Positions 47,173-54,685 of a DNA stretch of 64,000 nucleotides are shown here, in pieces (the stretch's first letter is position 1; every line of letters begins with the position of its first letter). The notes under the pieces were generated by a model. That model worked only from the letters and a program-made list of their open reading frames with translations, did not search any database and was not told where the DNA came from. The stretch comes from Leptospira sp. WS58.C1. Its GTDB lineage: Bacteria; Spirochaetota; Leptospiria; Leptospirales; Leptospiraceae. The stretch is taken from contig NZ_CP162137.1 of assembly GCF_040833995.1 (NCBI RefSeq), forward strand, positions 688,001 to 752,000, in the 5' to 3' direction. A program made the translations under genes and the position numbers.

Positions 47173-48063
47173 TTAACCTGCGTCTTTTGCGCAACGAAAC
47201 CCGAAATGATGGTATTCAGGATAGTTTTGAGGGAAGTGAGCTCTTCTTTTGGAACCTCTTGCGTAACTTGCGGGCCACCACCAGGACCCTCCTTTTAAGG
47301 TTTTTTTATTATAACCGGGACAGTTATCTTCTCCCTCACAAGGGCCTTTCGGATCTTTTCCACTGCAGGCTTCCCCGCATACTTTGTAATTTTCGGAATA
47401 CCAGTCATGGACCCATTCCCAGGAATTTCCGGCCATATCAAATAGTCCGTACACTCCTGCGGGCCTACTTCCGACAGGTGCAGTCGGCATTAAATTCGGA
47501 GGATTGATCTTTTTGTATACACAACCTTTTCGTTCGTCTTCTTCAATGACGGCTAACTTACAGTTCGCAGGTTTGTTTCCCCATGGAAATAGATTTCCTT
47601 TGGGACCTCTCGCTGCCTTCTCCCATTCCGCTTCCGTCGGAAGTCTTTTGCCTACCCACTCGCAATATTCTTTCGCCGTATACCAGCTCACTCCTAACAC
47701 AGGTTGTTTGGGCTTAAGATATAGATCACCGTAAGCAGGACCTATATAATCGCAGTTGCCGTTATAAAGACAATCCTTGCAGGAACCTTCTTCTATACAT
47801 TTGCTGAAATCCTCATTTGTAACTTCATAGAGATCTATATAGAAGTCGCTGAGATAAATTTTTTGTTCAGGAGCCTCGTCGGGATCGTGGGTATTACTTC
47901 CCCGAATAAAATAACCTTCCGGAATACATTGCATTCCTTTGATCTTTTTTCCGTAGCAGGGTTTACTCGGGTCCGGAGAGCCGAGTACATGAGGAGCGAT
48001 CAGAAAAATTAAGGATAAAAATAGAATGATAAAATGGATCGGACGAAAGGAGAGCGAGTTCAT
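47173..48063 (-). CDS. Formylglycine-generating-enzyme-fold protein, exported
   Basis: Start set at the ATG of MNSLSFRPIHF (48063), which begins a good signal peptide (IILFLSLIFLIAPHVLGS); a longer ATG frame at 48108 exists. The 296-aa product has the SUMF1/FGE fold: MQCIPEGYFIRGSNTHDPDEAPEQKIYLSDFYIDLYEVTN, GVSWYTAKEYCEWVGKRLPTEAEWEKAARG, GLFDMAGNSWEWVHDW, GFRCAKDAG. The two cysteines of true formylglycine enzymes, in the RSYC-type segment, are missing here (GGSWWWPASYARGSKRRAHFP). It therefore is not expected to make formylglycine. Ten other cysteines could form disulphides, fitting export. Its end runs close to the phosphatase start. Confidence 0.85.
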   Translation of the reverse strand: MNSLSFRPIHFIILFLSLIFLIAPHVLGSPDPSKPCYGKKIKGMQCIPEGYFIRGSNTHDPDEAPEQKIYLSDFYIDLYEVTNEDFSKCIEEGSCKDCLYNGNCDYIGPAYGDLYLKPKQPVLGVSWYTAKEYCEWVGKRLPTEAEWEKAARGPKGNLFPWGNKPANCKLAVIEEDERKGCVYKKINPPNLMPTAPVGSRPAGVYGLFDMAGNSWEWVHDWYSENYKVCGEACSGKDPKGPCEGEDNCPGYNKKTLKGGSWWWPASYARGSKRRAHFPQNYPEYHHFGFRCAKDAG

Positions 48064-48162
48064 CAAACCGGGAAGAGTCCTTTCCCAAGAGGATTCGCCC
48101 CGGCGCATTCTTATGCAAGAGAAAAATTGACCGAGAAAAGAGGACCTATCTTCCGGAAATTA

Positions 48163-49320
48163 TTAGAGAATAAAAAGAGGGACGCTGCAAGAGGAAAAAT
48201 CTATATTTCCTTGCTCCGTCGAATTATTTCCCTCGGAGTCTGTCACAGTGTAAATATAATACCCGGATCCGTCCGAGAAGGAGATGGAACCGGTACCTGT
48301 CAGATCTCCGCTCAATGTAAAGGATACTTGTCCTGATCTAGGAAGACAATCGACATATTTCCATTTCACAGGTTCCACTACGGAAACCGTTAACGTGAAA
48401 TTTTTCTCCACATGAACTACTTGTAGGGTACCCGCACTCCAGAGACGGTACCAAGATAAAGGATTAGAGTCGCTTCTATCCGCACCGTACTGCAAGGAGC
48501 TCAAGGAAGAAACCTGATGGGAAAAGAGCAAATCCCCTCCGGAGTAACCTTCTCTTAGAACGGAAACATCTTGGGAATAAGAAGAAATTCCGGGAGAAGC
48601 GCCTGTGAGAATATTATTCCAAGTTAAAGAATATGCCTGATTGGTAGTTGGGCTTCCGGTAGCATAAGAAAGAGGGGCGCCGGTTCCGGTCACTTTTACG
48701 GAAATATTTTGGAAAGAATTGTGGATCGTACGATTCACTCCAATTTTCAAATTTGAACCGTCTTGTACGAAAGGAGAAGAAGATGAAAGGTTCGTCCAAA
48801 TATTTTCAGTCAGACCATCAATTACCCAATTGCTGAATGGTAAAAATCTACAATTCCCGAATTCTTTAGAGGCTAAGAAAGAAGTAGAAGGATCGTTCCC
48901 ATCCAGAATGTAATCCAAGAAGTCGTACGCGTTTGTTTCGGTTGAGAATACTTGGCGGGAATAATTTCCTCCTCCCCAACAGTTGAACGAAAAATTATAA
49001 GCTTCTAATTCTCCGAAGTTCGGTCCTTTGTTCCAAATCCTATGACCTAATGAACTGATCCTTTCCGGCCAACCGATACGATTTCCGCGAATCGCAACCG
49101 AAGTACCTTCTCCACTTAAACCTTCCATAGAACCCGATACGGGATCCATAGCGGAGGTTAAAGCCTCGGCAATTTGGTCTCTATTTGTGAGTAACGATAA
49201 CGCGATCAAATCGTTCGTTTTGGAATTTTTGTCATTCTGTGAACAGTAAAATAGGAAAAATATAGAAATCAGGGCGGATAGAAATACTCGTAAACGTGGG
49301 AGAAAACGATTTGGAAACAT
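48163..49320 (-). CDS. Putative surface lipoprotein
   Basis: The frame extends to 49482 but the ATG at 49320 begins a proper lipoprotein signal (MFPNRFLPRLRVFLSALISIFFLFYC, Cys26), so the 385-aa version is preferred. After the lipid Cys comes a SQNDKNSKTND spacer. The mature protein is Ser/Thr/Gly/Asn-rich and appears beta-sandwich-like (VSVKVTGTGAPLSYATG, YSLTWNNILTG, VSFTLSGDLTGTGSISFSDGSGYYIYTVTDSEGN), ending in a short hydrophobic PLFIL. Four or five cysteines could pair. No family known to me. It is separated from the FGE-like gene by about 100 bases. Confidence 0.75.
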   Translation of the reverse strand: MFPNRFLPRLRVFLSALISIFFLFYCSQNDKNSKTNDLIALSLLTNRDQIAEALTSAMDPVSGSMEGLSGEGTSVAIRGNRIGWPERISSLGHRIWNKGPNFGELEAYNFSFNCWGGGNYSRQVFSTETNAYDFLDYILDGNDPSTSFLASKEFGNCRFLPFSNWVIDGLTENIWTNLSSSSPFVQDGSNLKIGVNRTIHNSFQNISVKVTGTGAPLSYATGSPTTNQAYSLTWNNILTGASPGISSYSQDVSVLREGYSGGDLLFSHQVSSLSSLQYGADRSDSNPLSWYRLWSAGTLQVVHVEKNFTLTVSVVEPVKWKYVDCLPRSGQVSFTLSGDLTGTGSISFSDGSGYYIYTVTDSEGNNSTEQGNIDFSSCSVPLFIL

Positions 49321-49532
49321 AAAATATACTCTGAGAAAACGGATAAAAAACCAAGTTCCTCTTATATTTAACCTATACGACAACGTGTTTTTGCGTAAAA
49401 CAAGATTTCTTTCCCGCAGAATCCCGGTTTTCGAGCAAAAAAACCGATGGAAAGAATAGTTTGCTTGCTCGTCTCTAAACAAGGCGAAATATAACGGATT
49501 TCAATCAGAAACGTTTAAAGGGTACCTAAAAA

Positions 49533-49982
49533 ATGAAAAAATCACTCGGTTTGTTTGTCGTTTTGGCGGCGTTTTTAGTCGGTGAGTCTGTAATTGCCGA
49601 ACCTCTTCCGGTTATTGGAAGATGGAAGACCGTAGACGATATTGACGGGTCGGAAAAGTCTGTAGTGGAAATTTTCGAAGAAAACGGGAAAATTTTCGGT
49701 AAGATTGTCAGCTTAAAAGATCCTCTTAACAAAGCCGGTAAGCCTCATGTTTGTAAAAAATGCGAGGGAGAAGATAAAGATAAACCAGTGATCGGTTTAG
49801 TTTTCCTGAAAGGATTAACAAAAGGCGAGGATGAATATGTGGGTGGAACCATCATGGATCCTGAGTCAGGCAGGGTGTATCGATGCAAAATCGAGGCAAT
49901 AGAGAATGGAGCTAAGCTGAAAGTCAGGGGTTTTATCGGGATTTCTCTGTTAGGTAGGACCCAAATCTGGCTGAAAAAGTAG
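49533..49982 (+). CDS. DUF2147 periplasmic protein (upstream copy)
   Basis: A secreted protein of 149 aa: signal peptide (KKSLGLFVVLAAFLVGESVIAE) then the DUF2147 core, GRWKTVDDIDGSEKSVVEIFEENGKIFGKIVSL, a CxxC pair in HVCKKCEGEDKDKPVIGLVFLKGL, GGTIMDPESGRVYRCKIEAIENG and KVRGFIGISLLGRTQIWLKK. These are small lipocalin-like beta-barrels of unknown role. It lies about 190 bases before tatT, and a paralogue lies after the TRAP genes. Confidence 0.9.
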   Translation: MKKSLGLFVVLAAFLVGESVIAEPLPVIGRWKTVDDIDGSEKSVVEIFEENGKIFGKIVSLKDPLNKAGKPHVCKKCEGEDKDKPVIGLVFLKGLTKGEDEYVGGTIMDPESGRVYRCKIEAIENGAKLKVRGFIGISLLGRTQIWLKK

Positions 49983-50173
49983 ATTTAAGACGCCTTAACT
50001 TGCAAAACATAGCGGATTTTCTTTGGGTCGCGTTTGTCTTTTTATAACACGTGTTTTGAAAAAATAAAAAATACTTCTCACACGATGCGGTCCTTTTAAA
50101 GTTTTCCCGCTTACAAAGAAGTCGGCCTCCAAATGCAGGCCGATTCAAATTTCAGATAAATAAGGAGACGCTA

Positions 50174-51058
50174 ATGTACACAATTAGAGTCCTAATAGGT
50201 GCGATTGCGATATTTAGTACAGTACTGTCGGTGGGATGTGCAACCACTAGAACGGCTGCTTGGGATAACCAATACTCAGCTAGGGAGATCAAACCAACCA
50301 AGATCCCCGCTGATTTGGAAAAACTGTGGAAGAGCAGACACGTAAAGGAAGATTTACAAAAGTTCATCGAGAAAACTGAAGCTTGGGCTTCCGAAAATCC
50401 GAGCAACTACGAATCCAAAGTCCTTTTATGTAGAGCTTACTATCTTTTGGCTGACGGTCATCTTTACGTTGAAATGAACGATGAGAATGAAGCAGCGATC
50501 AAAAAGCAGCAAAACGAATATTTCGATAAAGGTATCAAGTGGTGTGAGCGCGGTTTGGCCCATAACCAAGCATTTTACGAAAAAGTAATAAAGGGTGGAG
50601 CAAAGTTCGAGGATTCGTTGGACACTATCACTTTGGCGGACATAGACGCGTTGTATTGGCGTTATGCTAATCTTGCTAAATGGTCCAGGCTGGAAGGTTT
50701 GATGACATTGTTGGAAAACAAATCCAAACTTACCAAGACCATGTTACGAGTAGAACAACTGAATAAAACCTACTTTTACGGAGCTGTCCTTCGATATAAA
50801 GCCGGCGCGGAGGCGTTAAGCCCGACCGGAAATAAAAAATTGGCGGATCAATACTTCGAAGAATGTATTAAGGTCGCTCCCGATTATTTCGGTACTCGGG
50901 TTCTATACGCCGATTTCCGTTTGAGAGGGAACGAGGAAGCTGCCATTAAACAGCTGAACTATGTGATCAAAGGAAACGCGAAAGCGATCCCGGATGTGGA
51001 ATCCGAAAATATCATCGAACAATTAAAAGCTAAAAAGCTGATTAAAGAGTTCGAATAG
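50174..51058 (+). CDS. tatT: TatT-type lipoprotein (TRAP-associated, TPR fold)
   Basis: A 294-aa lipoprotein, signal ending SVGC (Cys22) and CATTRTAAWDN after it. The mature part is helical with TPR-like hairpins (SNYESKVLLCRAYYLLADGHLYVEM, YFDKGIKWCERGLAHN, LKYAN-like LYWRYANLAKWSRLEGL, ADQYFEECIKVAPDYFGTRVLYADFRL). It matches the Treponema pallidum TatT (TP0956) class, which docks onto the TRAP solute receptor as a periplasmic scaffold for hydrophobic ligands. Its place directly before tatP fits. GGAG at the ribosome site and a stem in the leader (TCGGCCT/AGGCCGA) are visible. Confidence 0.93.
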   Translation: MYTIRVLIGAIAIFSTVLSVGCATTRTAAWDNQYSAREIKPTKIPADLEKLWKSRHVKEDLQKFIEKTEAWASENPSNYESKVLLCRAYYLLADGHLYVEMNDENEAAIKKQQNEYFDKGIKWCERGLAHNQAFYEKVIKGGAKFEDSLDTITLADIDALYWRYANLAKWSRLEGLMTLLENKSKLTKTMLRVEQLNKTYFYGAVLRYKAGAEALSPTGNKKLADQYFEECIKVAPDYFGTRVLYADFRLRGNEEAAIKQLNYVIKGNAKAIPDVESENIIEQLKAKKLIKEFE

Positions 51059-51077
51059 AATATCAACCCAAACAAAA

Positions 51078-51127
51078 GCCGAATGTTTTTGAATTCGGCC
51101 CGCGGTCCTCGATCTTATCGGGGACCG
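51078..51127 (+). other. Two hairpins between tatT and tatP
   Basis: GCCGAAT (51078-51084) pairs with ATTCGGC (51093-51099), and CGGTCCTCGAT (51103-51113) pairs with 51117-51127 across a three-base CTT loop with one G-U pair. They lie in the 99-base gap between the lipoprotein and receptor genes, followed by a ribosome site, with no T-run. They may protect the tatT mRNA end and set unequal expression of the receptor and scaffold. Confidence 0.5.
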
Positions 51128-51157
51128 TCAAGTTAGGAGAAAATTTAGGAAATTAAA

Positions 51158-52177
51158 ATGAACCAGTTATTAACCCCTATTCTAATTGCGGTGACATTTC
51201 TATCTGCCGTCGTCGGCTCCGTTTCTGCGGACCCCGTTACGGTGAAGGTTGCTTCCGTAGCTCCGAGCGGAACTCCTTGGATGGACACTATGGTGAGCAT
51301 CAAGAAAAAGATCGAAGCGGACTCCGGCGGTCAGGTAAAAGTAAAATTATATCCTGGCGGACAGTTAGGAGGAGAAAATGAAATTCTCGCAGGTGTACGT
51401 AAGGGAAGGATACAAGTGGCAGGTATTACCGCCGGAGCTCTTGCGAATACTGTTCCTGAACTTAACGTATTGGAATTACCTTATCTATTCGATAGTCTAG
51501 CGGAAGCGGATTTTATTTTGGACAATTTTCTATACGAACCTGTTAAGGAGATCCTAGCCAAGAAAGGATTTATACTCGTAAGTTGGGCGGAAAATGGATA
51601 CAGGAATATCGGATCGAAGACCAAACCGATCAGAGTGCCGGAAGATCTGAAGGGTGTAAAAATCAGATCTCAGGAATCCAAAGTACATTTGGAGTTTTGG
51701 AAGAAGGTAGGAGCCTCTGCTGTTCCGATTGCGGTTCCGGAAGTTCTTCCCGCCTTACAAACCGGTGTGGTTGATTCCTTCGATAATACTCCTTTATTCA
51801 CTCTTGCTGCAGAATGGCAGACTACTATTAAATACTTCACCTATACTCAGCATATTTACCAGCCGGGTATGGTCGTAATTTCTAAAAGTTTCTTCGATAC
51901 ATTAAGTCCTGACATACAAAAGATCCTCATGGGAGAAGGAAATGGGATCGCAAAAGAATCCAGAGCGGGAGTGAGAGCATTGGATTCTAAACTTCTTAAT
52001 ACCTTGAAAAAAACAGGTGTGGAAGTTTACACCCCAAGCGCTTCCGAGCTACAACAATGGAAAAACTCCGCTGCAGGTTTGGATAAATTGTTGGTTGGAA
52101 AGTTGGGGGGAGAATCTAAAAGGATCTACGATTTGATCTTAAAAGGTAAACAGGCCTATAAATCGGGGAAAAAATAA
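51158..52177 (+). CDS. tatP: TRAP transporter solute-binding protein (TatP/DctP family)
   Basis: A periplasmic ligand receptor of 339 aa. After the signal peptide (LIAVTFLSAVVGSVSA) come VKVASVAPSGTPWMDTMVSIKKKIEADSGGQVKVKLYPGGQLGGENEIL, the conserved DctP start, and FSNGYRN-like SWAENGYRNIGSKTKPIRVPEDLKGVKIR with the ligand-contacting Arg. VVDSFDNTPLFTLAAEW and FTYTQHIYQPGMVVISKSF complete the fold. It should bind an organic acid or, as its TatT neighbour suggests, a hydrophobic acid, and pass it to the permease. DctQ starts two bases after its stop. Confidence 0.93.
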   Translation: MNQLLTPILIAVTFLSAVVGSVSADPVTVKVASVAPSGTPWMDTMVSIKKKIEADSGGQVKVKLYPGGQLGGENEILAGVRKGRIQVAGITAGALANTVPELNVLELPYLFDSLAEADFILDNFLYEPVKEILAKKGFILVSWAENGYRNIGSKTKPIRVPEDLKGVKIRSQESKVHLEFWKKVGASAVPIAVPEVLPALQTGVVDSFDNTPLFTLAAEWQTTIKYFTYTQHIYQPGMVVISKSFFDTLSPDIQKILMGEGNGIAKESRAGVRALDSKLLNTLKKTGVEVYTPSASELQQWKNSAAGLDKLLVGKLGGESKRIYDLILKGKQAYKSGKK

Positions 52178-52179
52178 GA

Positions 52180-52722
52180 ATGATTTACGTACTGGGAAAG
52201 ATTCTTACCTTTTTGAAATATTTCGAAAAGGTATTGGCTGGGCTTTGTTTCGGAGGCCTTACAATTTTAATGGGACTCGATGTGGGAGGAAGGGAGATCT
52301 TCAATTCCGGGATCGAATGGGCCCAAAAAGCTGCAATTCTTCTTATGATCTGGGGGGGATTTCTTGGAGCTGCTCTTACTTCCGGAGAAGGAGGACATTT
52401 GCGTCCTGAGATTGCCGATAAACTTTGGCCAAAGTCAGCGCATAATTTTCAAAAGGGTTTAGAACATTTTTTGATCGGAATGTTCTGTTTGTTTTTTCTG
52501 TATCTGTCTTACGTTCACGTTTCCGAGGCTAAAAATTTCGGAGATATCCATCCGGTAATCGAACTTCTACCTCTTTGGGTGGTAAAAACGATTTTTCCGT
52601 ATACTTTTATGGCGATGGCATTTCGCCATTTGATTTACTCGTTTATCCCAAGTCTCAGGCCTGCAACTAAGAACGAGGCAACTGATGCGTTAGCTGAAAT
52701 TCAAAACGGAGGAAAGGCTTAA
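52180..52722 (+). CDS. dctQ: TRAP transporter small permease subunit (DctQ)
   Basis: A 180-aa inner-membrane protein with four helices (LCFGGLTILMGLDVGGREIFN, AAILLMIWGGFLGAALTSGEGGHLRPEI, LIGMFCLFFLYLSYVHVSEA, VVKTIFPYTFMAMAFRHLIYSF). The GGHLRPE segment is the DctQ signature. It pairs with DctM to import the solute with sodium or protons. It follows tatP by two bases and shares one base with the next start (TAATG). Confidence 0.9.
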   Translation: MIYVLGKILTFLKYFEKVLAGLCFGGLTILMGLDVGGREIFNSGIEWAQKAAILLMIWGGFLGAALTSGEGGHLRPEIADKLWPKSAHNFQKGLEHFLIGMFCLFFLYLSYVHVSEAKNFGDIHPVIELLPLWVVKTIFPYTFMAMAFRHLIYSFIPSLRPATKNEATDALAEIQNGGKA

Positions 52723-54026
52723 TGGTAGGCGTCGGACTTCTTGCATTAATCGTTGTTCTTATCCTTCTCGGTCAGCCTTTGTTCGTTATAATGGGATTGG
52801 TGACTTCTTATTGTATCTATTTCCTCGGAGAAGGAAGTTTTATAGGTATAGTAGAGGATATGTATTATGCCGCGGATAAAGAGGTATTGCTTGCGATCCC
52901 ACTTTTCATACTCGCGGGAAATTTGATGACCCATGGTTCGATCGCTCGTCGATTGATCGACTTGAGTAAGGCTTTGACAGCTCCGATCCCTGCCGGACTT
53001 GCAATTGCGGGAGTATTTGCCTGCGGTATTTTTGCCGCGATCTCGGGTTCTTCTCCTGTTACATTGATAGCGATCGGAGGAATTGTTTATCCTGCTCTCG
53101 TTAAGGCCGGGTATTCCAAAAGTTTCAGTATGGGGTTATTATCCTCCGGCGGGACCTTAGGGATCATTATTCCTCCTAGTATTCCTATGATCATTTACGC
53201 GATCATGGTTGGAGTTTCCGTGACCGATCTATTCTTAGCAGGAGTAGGGCCTGGATTACTTTTGATGCTACTATTGGTCTTTTATTCTTTAGTTAGAGGA
53301 TGGAAGACTCCTACTAGCAAATGGGATGCAAAGGAGATCGGTCGTACATTCAAGGCGGGAATCTTAGCCTTATTTATGCCAGTAGTGATCCTAGGTGGAA
53401 TTTACTCAGGATTGTTTACTGCGACGGAATCGGCAGCAATTGCGGTATTATACGCGATTATAGTCGAAGCTTTCATCTATAGAGAAATGTCCTGGTCGAC
53501 ATTACCTTCTTCTTTGGTGGAAAGTGCGCAAATGTTGGGTTCTTTATTTTTGATCCTGTTATTCGCAGTCGCCTTGAATAAGTTTATGACCCTCGAACAG
53601 ATCCCTCAGGCGATGGTCGAGACGATGTCCGGAATGATTTCCGATCCTGTAACATTCCTGATCGGGGTGAATATTCTTCTTCTGATCGTAGGATGTTTTA
53701 TGGATGTGATGAGCGCTATTTTGGTCTTAGCACCTTTATTAGCCCCAATGGCGATAACGTATGGAATCCATCCGATCCATTTCGGGATTATTATGATCGT
53801 GAATTTGGAGATAGGTTATTTAACTCCTCCTGTCGGTATCAACTTGTTTGTAGCCTCCGGGATTTTTAAAGAACCTTTGGGTAACGTTATTAAAGCGGTG
53901 TTGCCGACCTTGCTGATTTTTTTAGTGGGTCTTGCAATCGTCACTTTTGTACCGGAAATTTCCTTGTATCTTTTAGGAGATGCAGCAAATGAATTACCGA
54001 CTGGACCTTCTAGATTTACACCTTAA
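52722..54026 (+). CDS. dctM: TRAP transporter large permease subunit (DctM)
   Basis: A 434-aa inner-membrane protein with about 11 to 13 helices. Characteristic DctM stretches are LLAIPLFILAGNLMTHGSIARRLIDLSKAL, GAIGGIVYPALVKAGYSKSFSMGLLSSGGTLGIIIPPSIPMIIYAIM, GIYSGLFTATESAAIAVLYAIIVEAFIY and the later MDVMSAILVLAPLLAPMAITYGIHPIHFGIIMIVNLEIGYLTPPVGINLF. It forms the translocation path. It overlaps dctQ by one base and is followed after 92 bases by a DUF2147 gene. Confidence 0.94.
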   Translation: MVGVGLLALIVVLILLGQPLFVIMGLVTSYCIYFLGEGSFIGIVEDMYYAADKEVLLAIPLFILAGNLMTHGSIARRLIDLSKALTAPIPAGLAIAGVFACGIFAAISGSSPVTLIAIGGIVYPALVKAGYSKSFSMGLLSSGGTLGIIIPPSIPMIIYAIMVGVSVTDLFLAGVGPGLLLMLLLVFYSLVRGWKTPTSKWDAKEIGRTFKAGILALFMPVVILGGIYSGLFTATESAAIAVLYAIIVEAFIYREMSWSTLPSSLVESAQMLGSLFLILLFAVALNKFMTLEQIPQAMVETMSGMISDPVTFLIGVNILLLIVGCFMDVMSAILVLAPLLAPMAITYGIHPIHFGIIMIVNLEIGYLTPPVGINLFVASGIFKEPLGNVIKAVLPTLLIFLVGLAIVTFVPEISLYLLGDAANELPTGPSRFTP

Positions 54027-54118
54027 GTTTCAGTTTCGATAAGCCGAATAAATCGCCTTTGCGGATCTTGCCTGCAAAGGCGAAATTGAAAACGAATTTT
54101 AGAATTTCAGGAAGTAAT

Positions 54119-54565
54119 ATGAAGAAGACGATTATAGGTACGCTCACTCTCCTTATTTTTTTCTCCGTAGGGGAATTGTTTGCCGATCCGGCACCGGTGG
54201 TTGGTAGTTGGAGAACCGTTAGCGAGGAAGGAAAAGAAGAGTCGATCGTAGAGATCTACGAGCAGGGTGGTAAAATTTTCGGTAAGATCGCAAAGTTAAC
54301 CGATCCACTTGATAAAAACGGAAAACCTCATACTTGTACAGAATGTGACGGAACGGACAAAGACAAACCTGTTTTAGGACTGGTAATCATTCGTGGTTTA
54401 GCTCCCGATGGAGACAAATGGTCCGGTGGTAAAATTTTAGATCCTAACAACGGGACTTGGTACAAATGCTTTTTAAAAGCGGTAGACGGTGGGAAAAAAT
54501 TGGAAGTCCGCGGTTACGTTGGGTTTTCATTATTAGGAAGAACCCAAGTCTGGCTTAAAAAGTAG
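54119..54565 (+). CDS. DUF2147 periplasmic protein (downstream copy)
   Basis: The frame opens at 54059 but the ATG at 54119 is preceded by AGGAAG and starts a signal peptide (MKKTIIGTLTLLIFFSVGELFAD), giving 148 aa. It is a clear paralogue of the 49533 product: GSWRTVSEEGKEESIVEIYEQGGKIFGKIAKL, CxxC in HTCTECDGTDKDKPVLGLVIIRGL, GGKILDPNNGTWYKCFL, LEVRGYVGFSLLGRTQVWLKK. Both copies flank the TRAP genes, which points to a shared role, such as helping its ligand or regulating it, but this is inference. Confidence 0.9.
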   Translation: MKKTIIGTLTLLIFFSVGELFADPAPVVGSWRTVSEEGKEESIVEIYEQGGKIFGKIAKLTDPLDKNGKPHTCTECDGTDKDKPVLGLVIIRGLAPDGDKWSGGKILDPNNGTWYKCFLKAVDGGKKLEVRGYVGFSLLGRTQVWLKK

Positions 54566-54580
54566 ACATCTTTCTTTTTT

Positions 54581-54612
54581 CCGGGGTAGGGAAGATGGAT
54601 CCTCTACCCTGG
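54581..54612 (+). terminator. Stem-loop after the TRAP-DUF2147 cluster
   Basis: CCGGGGTAG (54581-54589) pairs with CTACCCTGG (54604-54612) with one G-U pair, around a 14-base loop, soon after the last stop. A T-rich run precedes it rather than follows, so it may be a partial terminator or a bidirectional hairpin. Confidence 0.4.
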
Positions 54613-54685
54613 AAATAATCTCGCATTTTACCGTTCCGCTCAATTCTTTCTTTTCTTCCCCATTCCCTTTCAAAAAACTACGACT

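Noticed and set aside
47108..47194. N-terminal extension of the PP2C phosphatase from a TTG
   Set aside because: The extension is basic, overlaps the upstream gene and hides the lipoprotein signal that begins at the ATG at 47107.
49321..49482. N-terminal extension of the large lipoprotein
   Set aside because: It would place about 54 residues before a clear lipoprotein signal peptide; the ATG at 49320 is the better start.
50174..51058. Twin-arginine transport (Tat) component because of the TatT name
   Set aside because: TatT here is the TRAP-associated lipoprotein of spirochaetes, with TPR-like helices; it has nothing to do with twin-arginine export.
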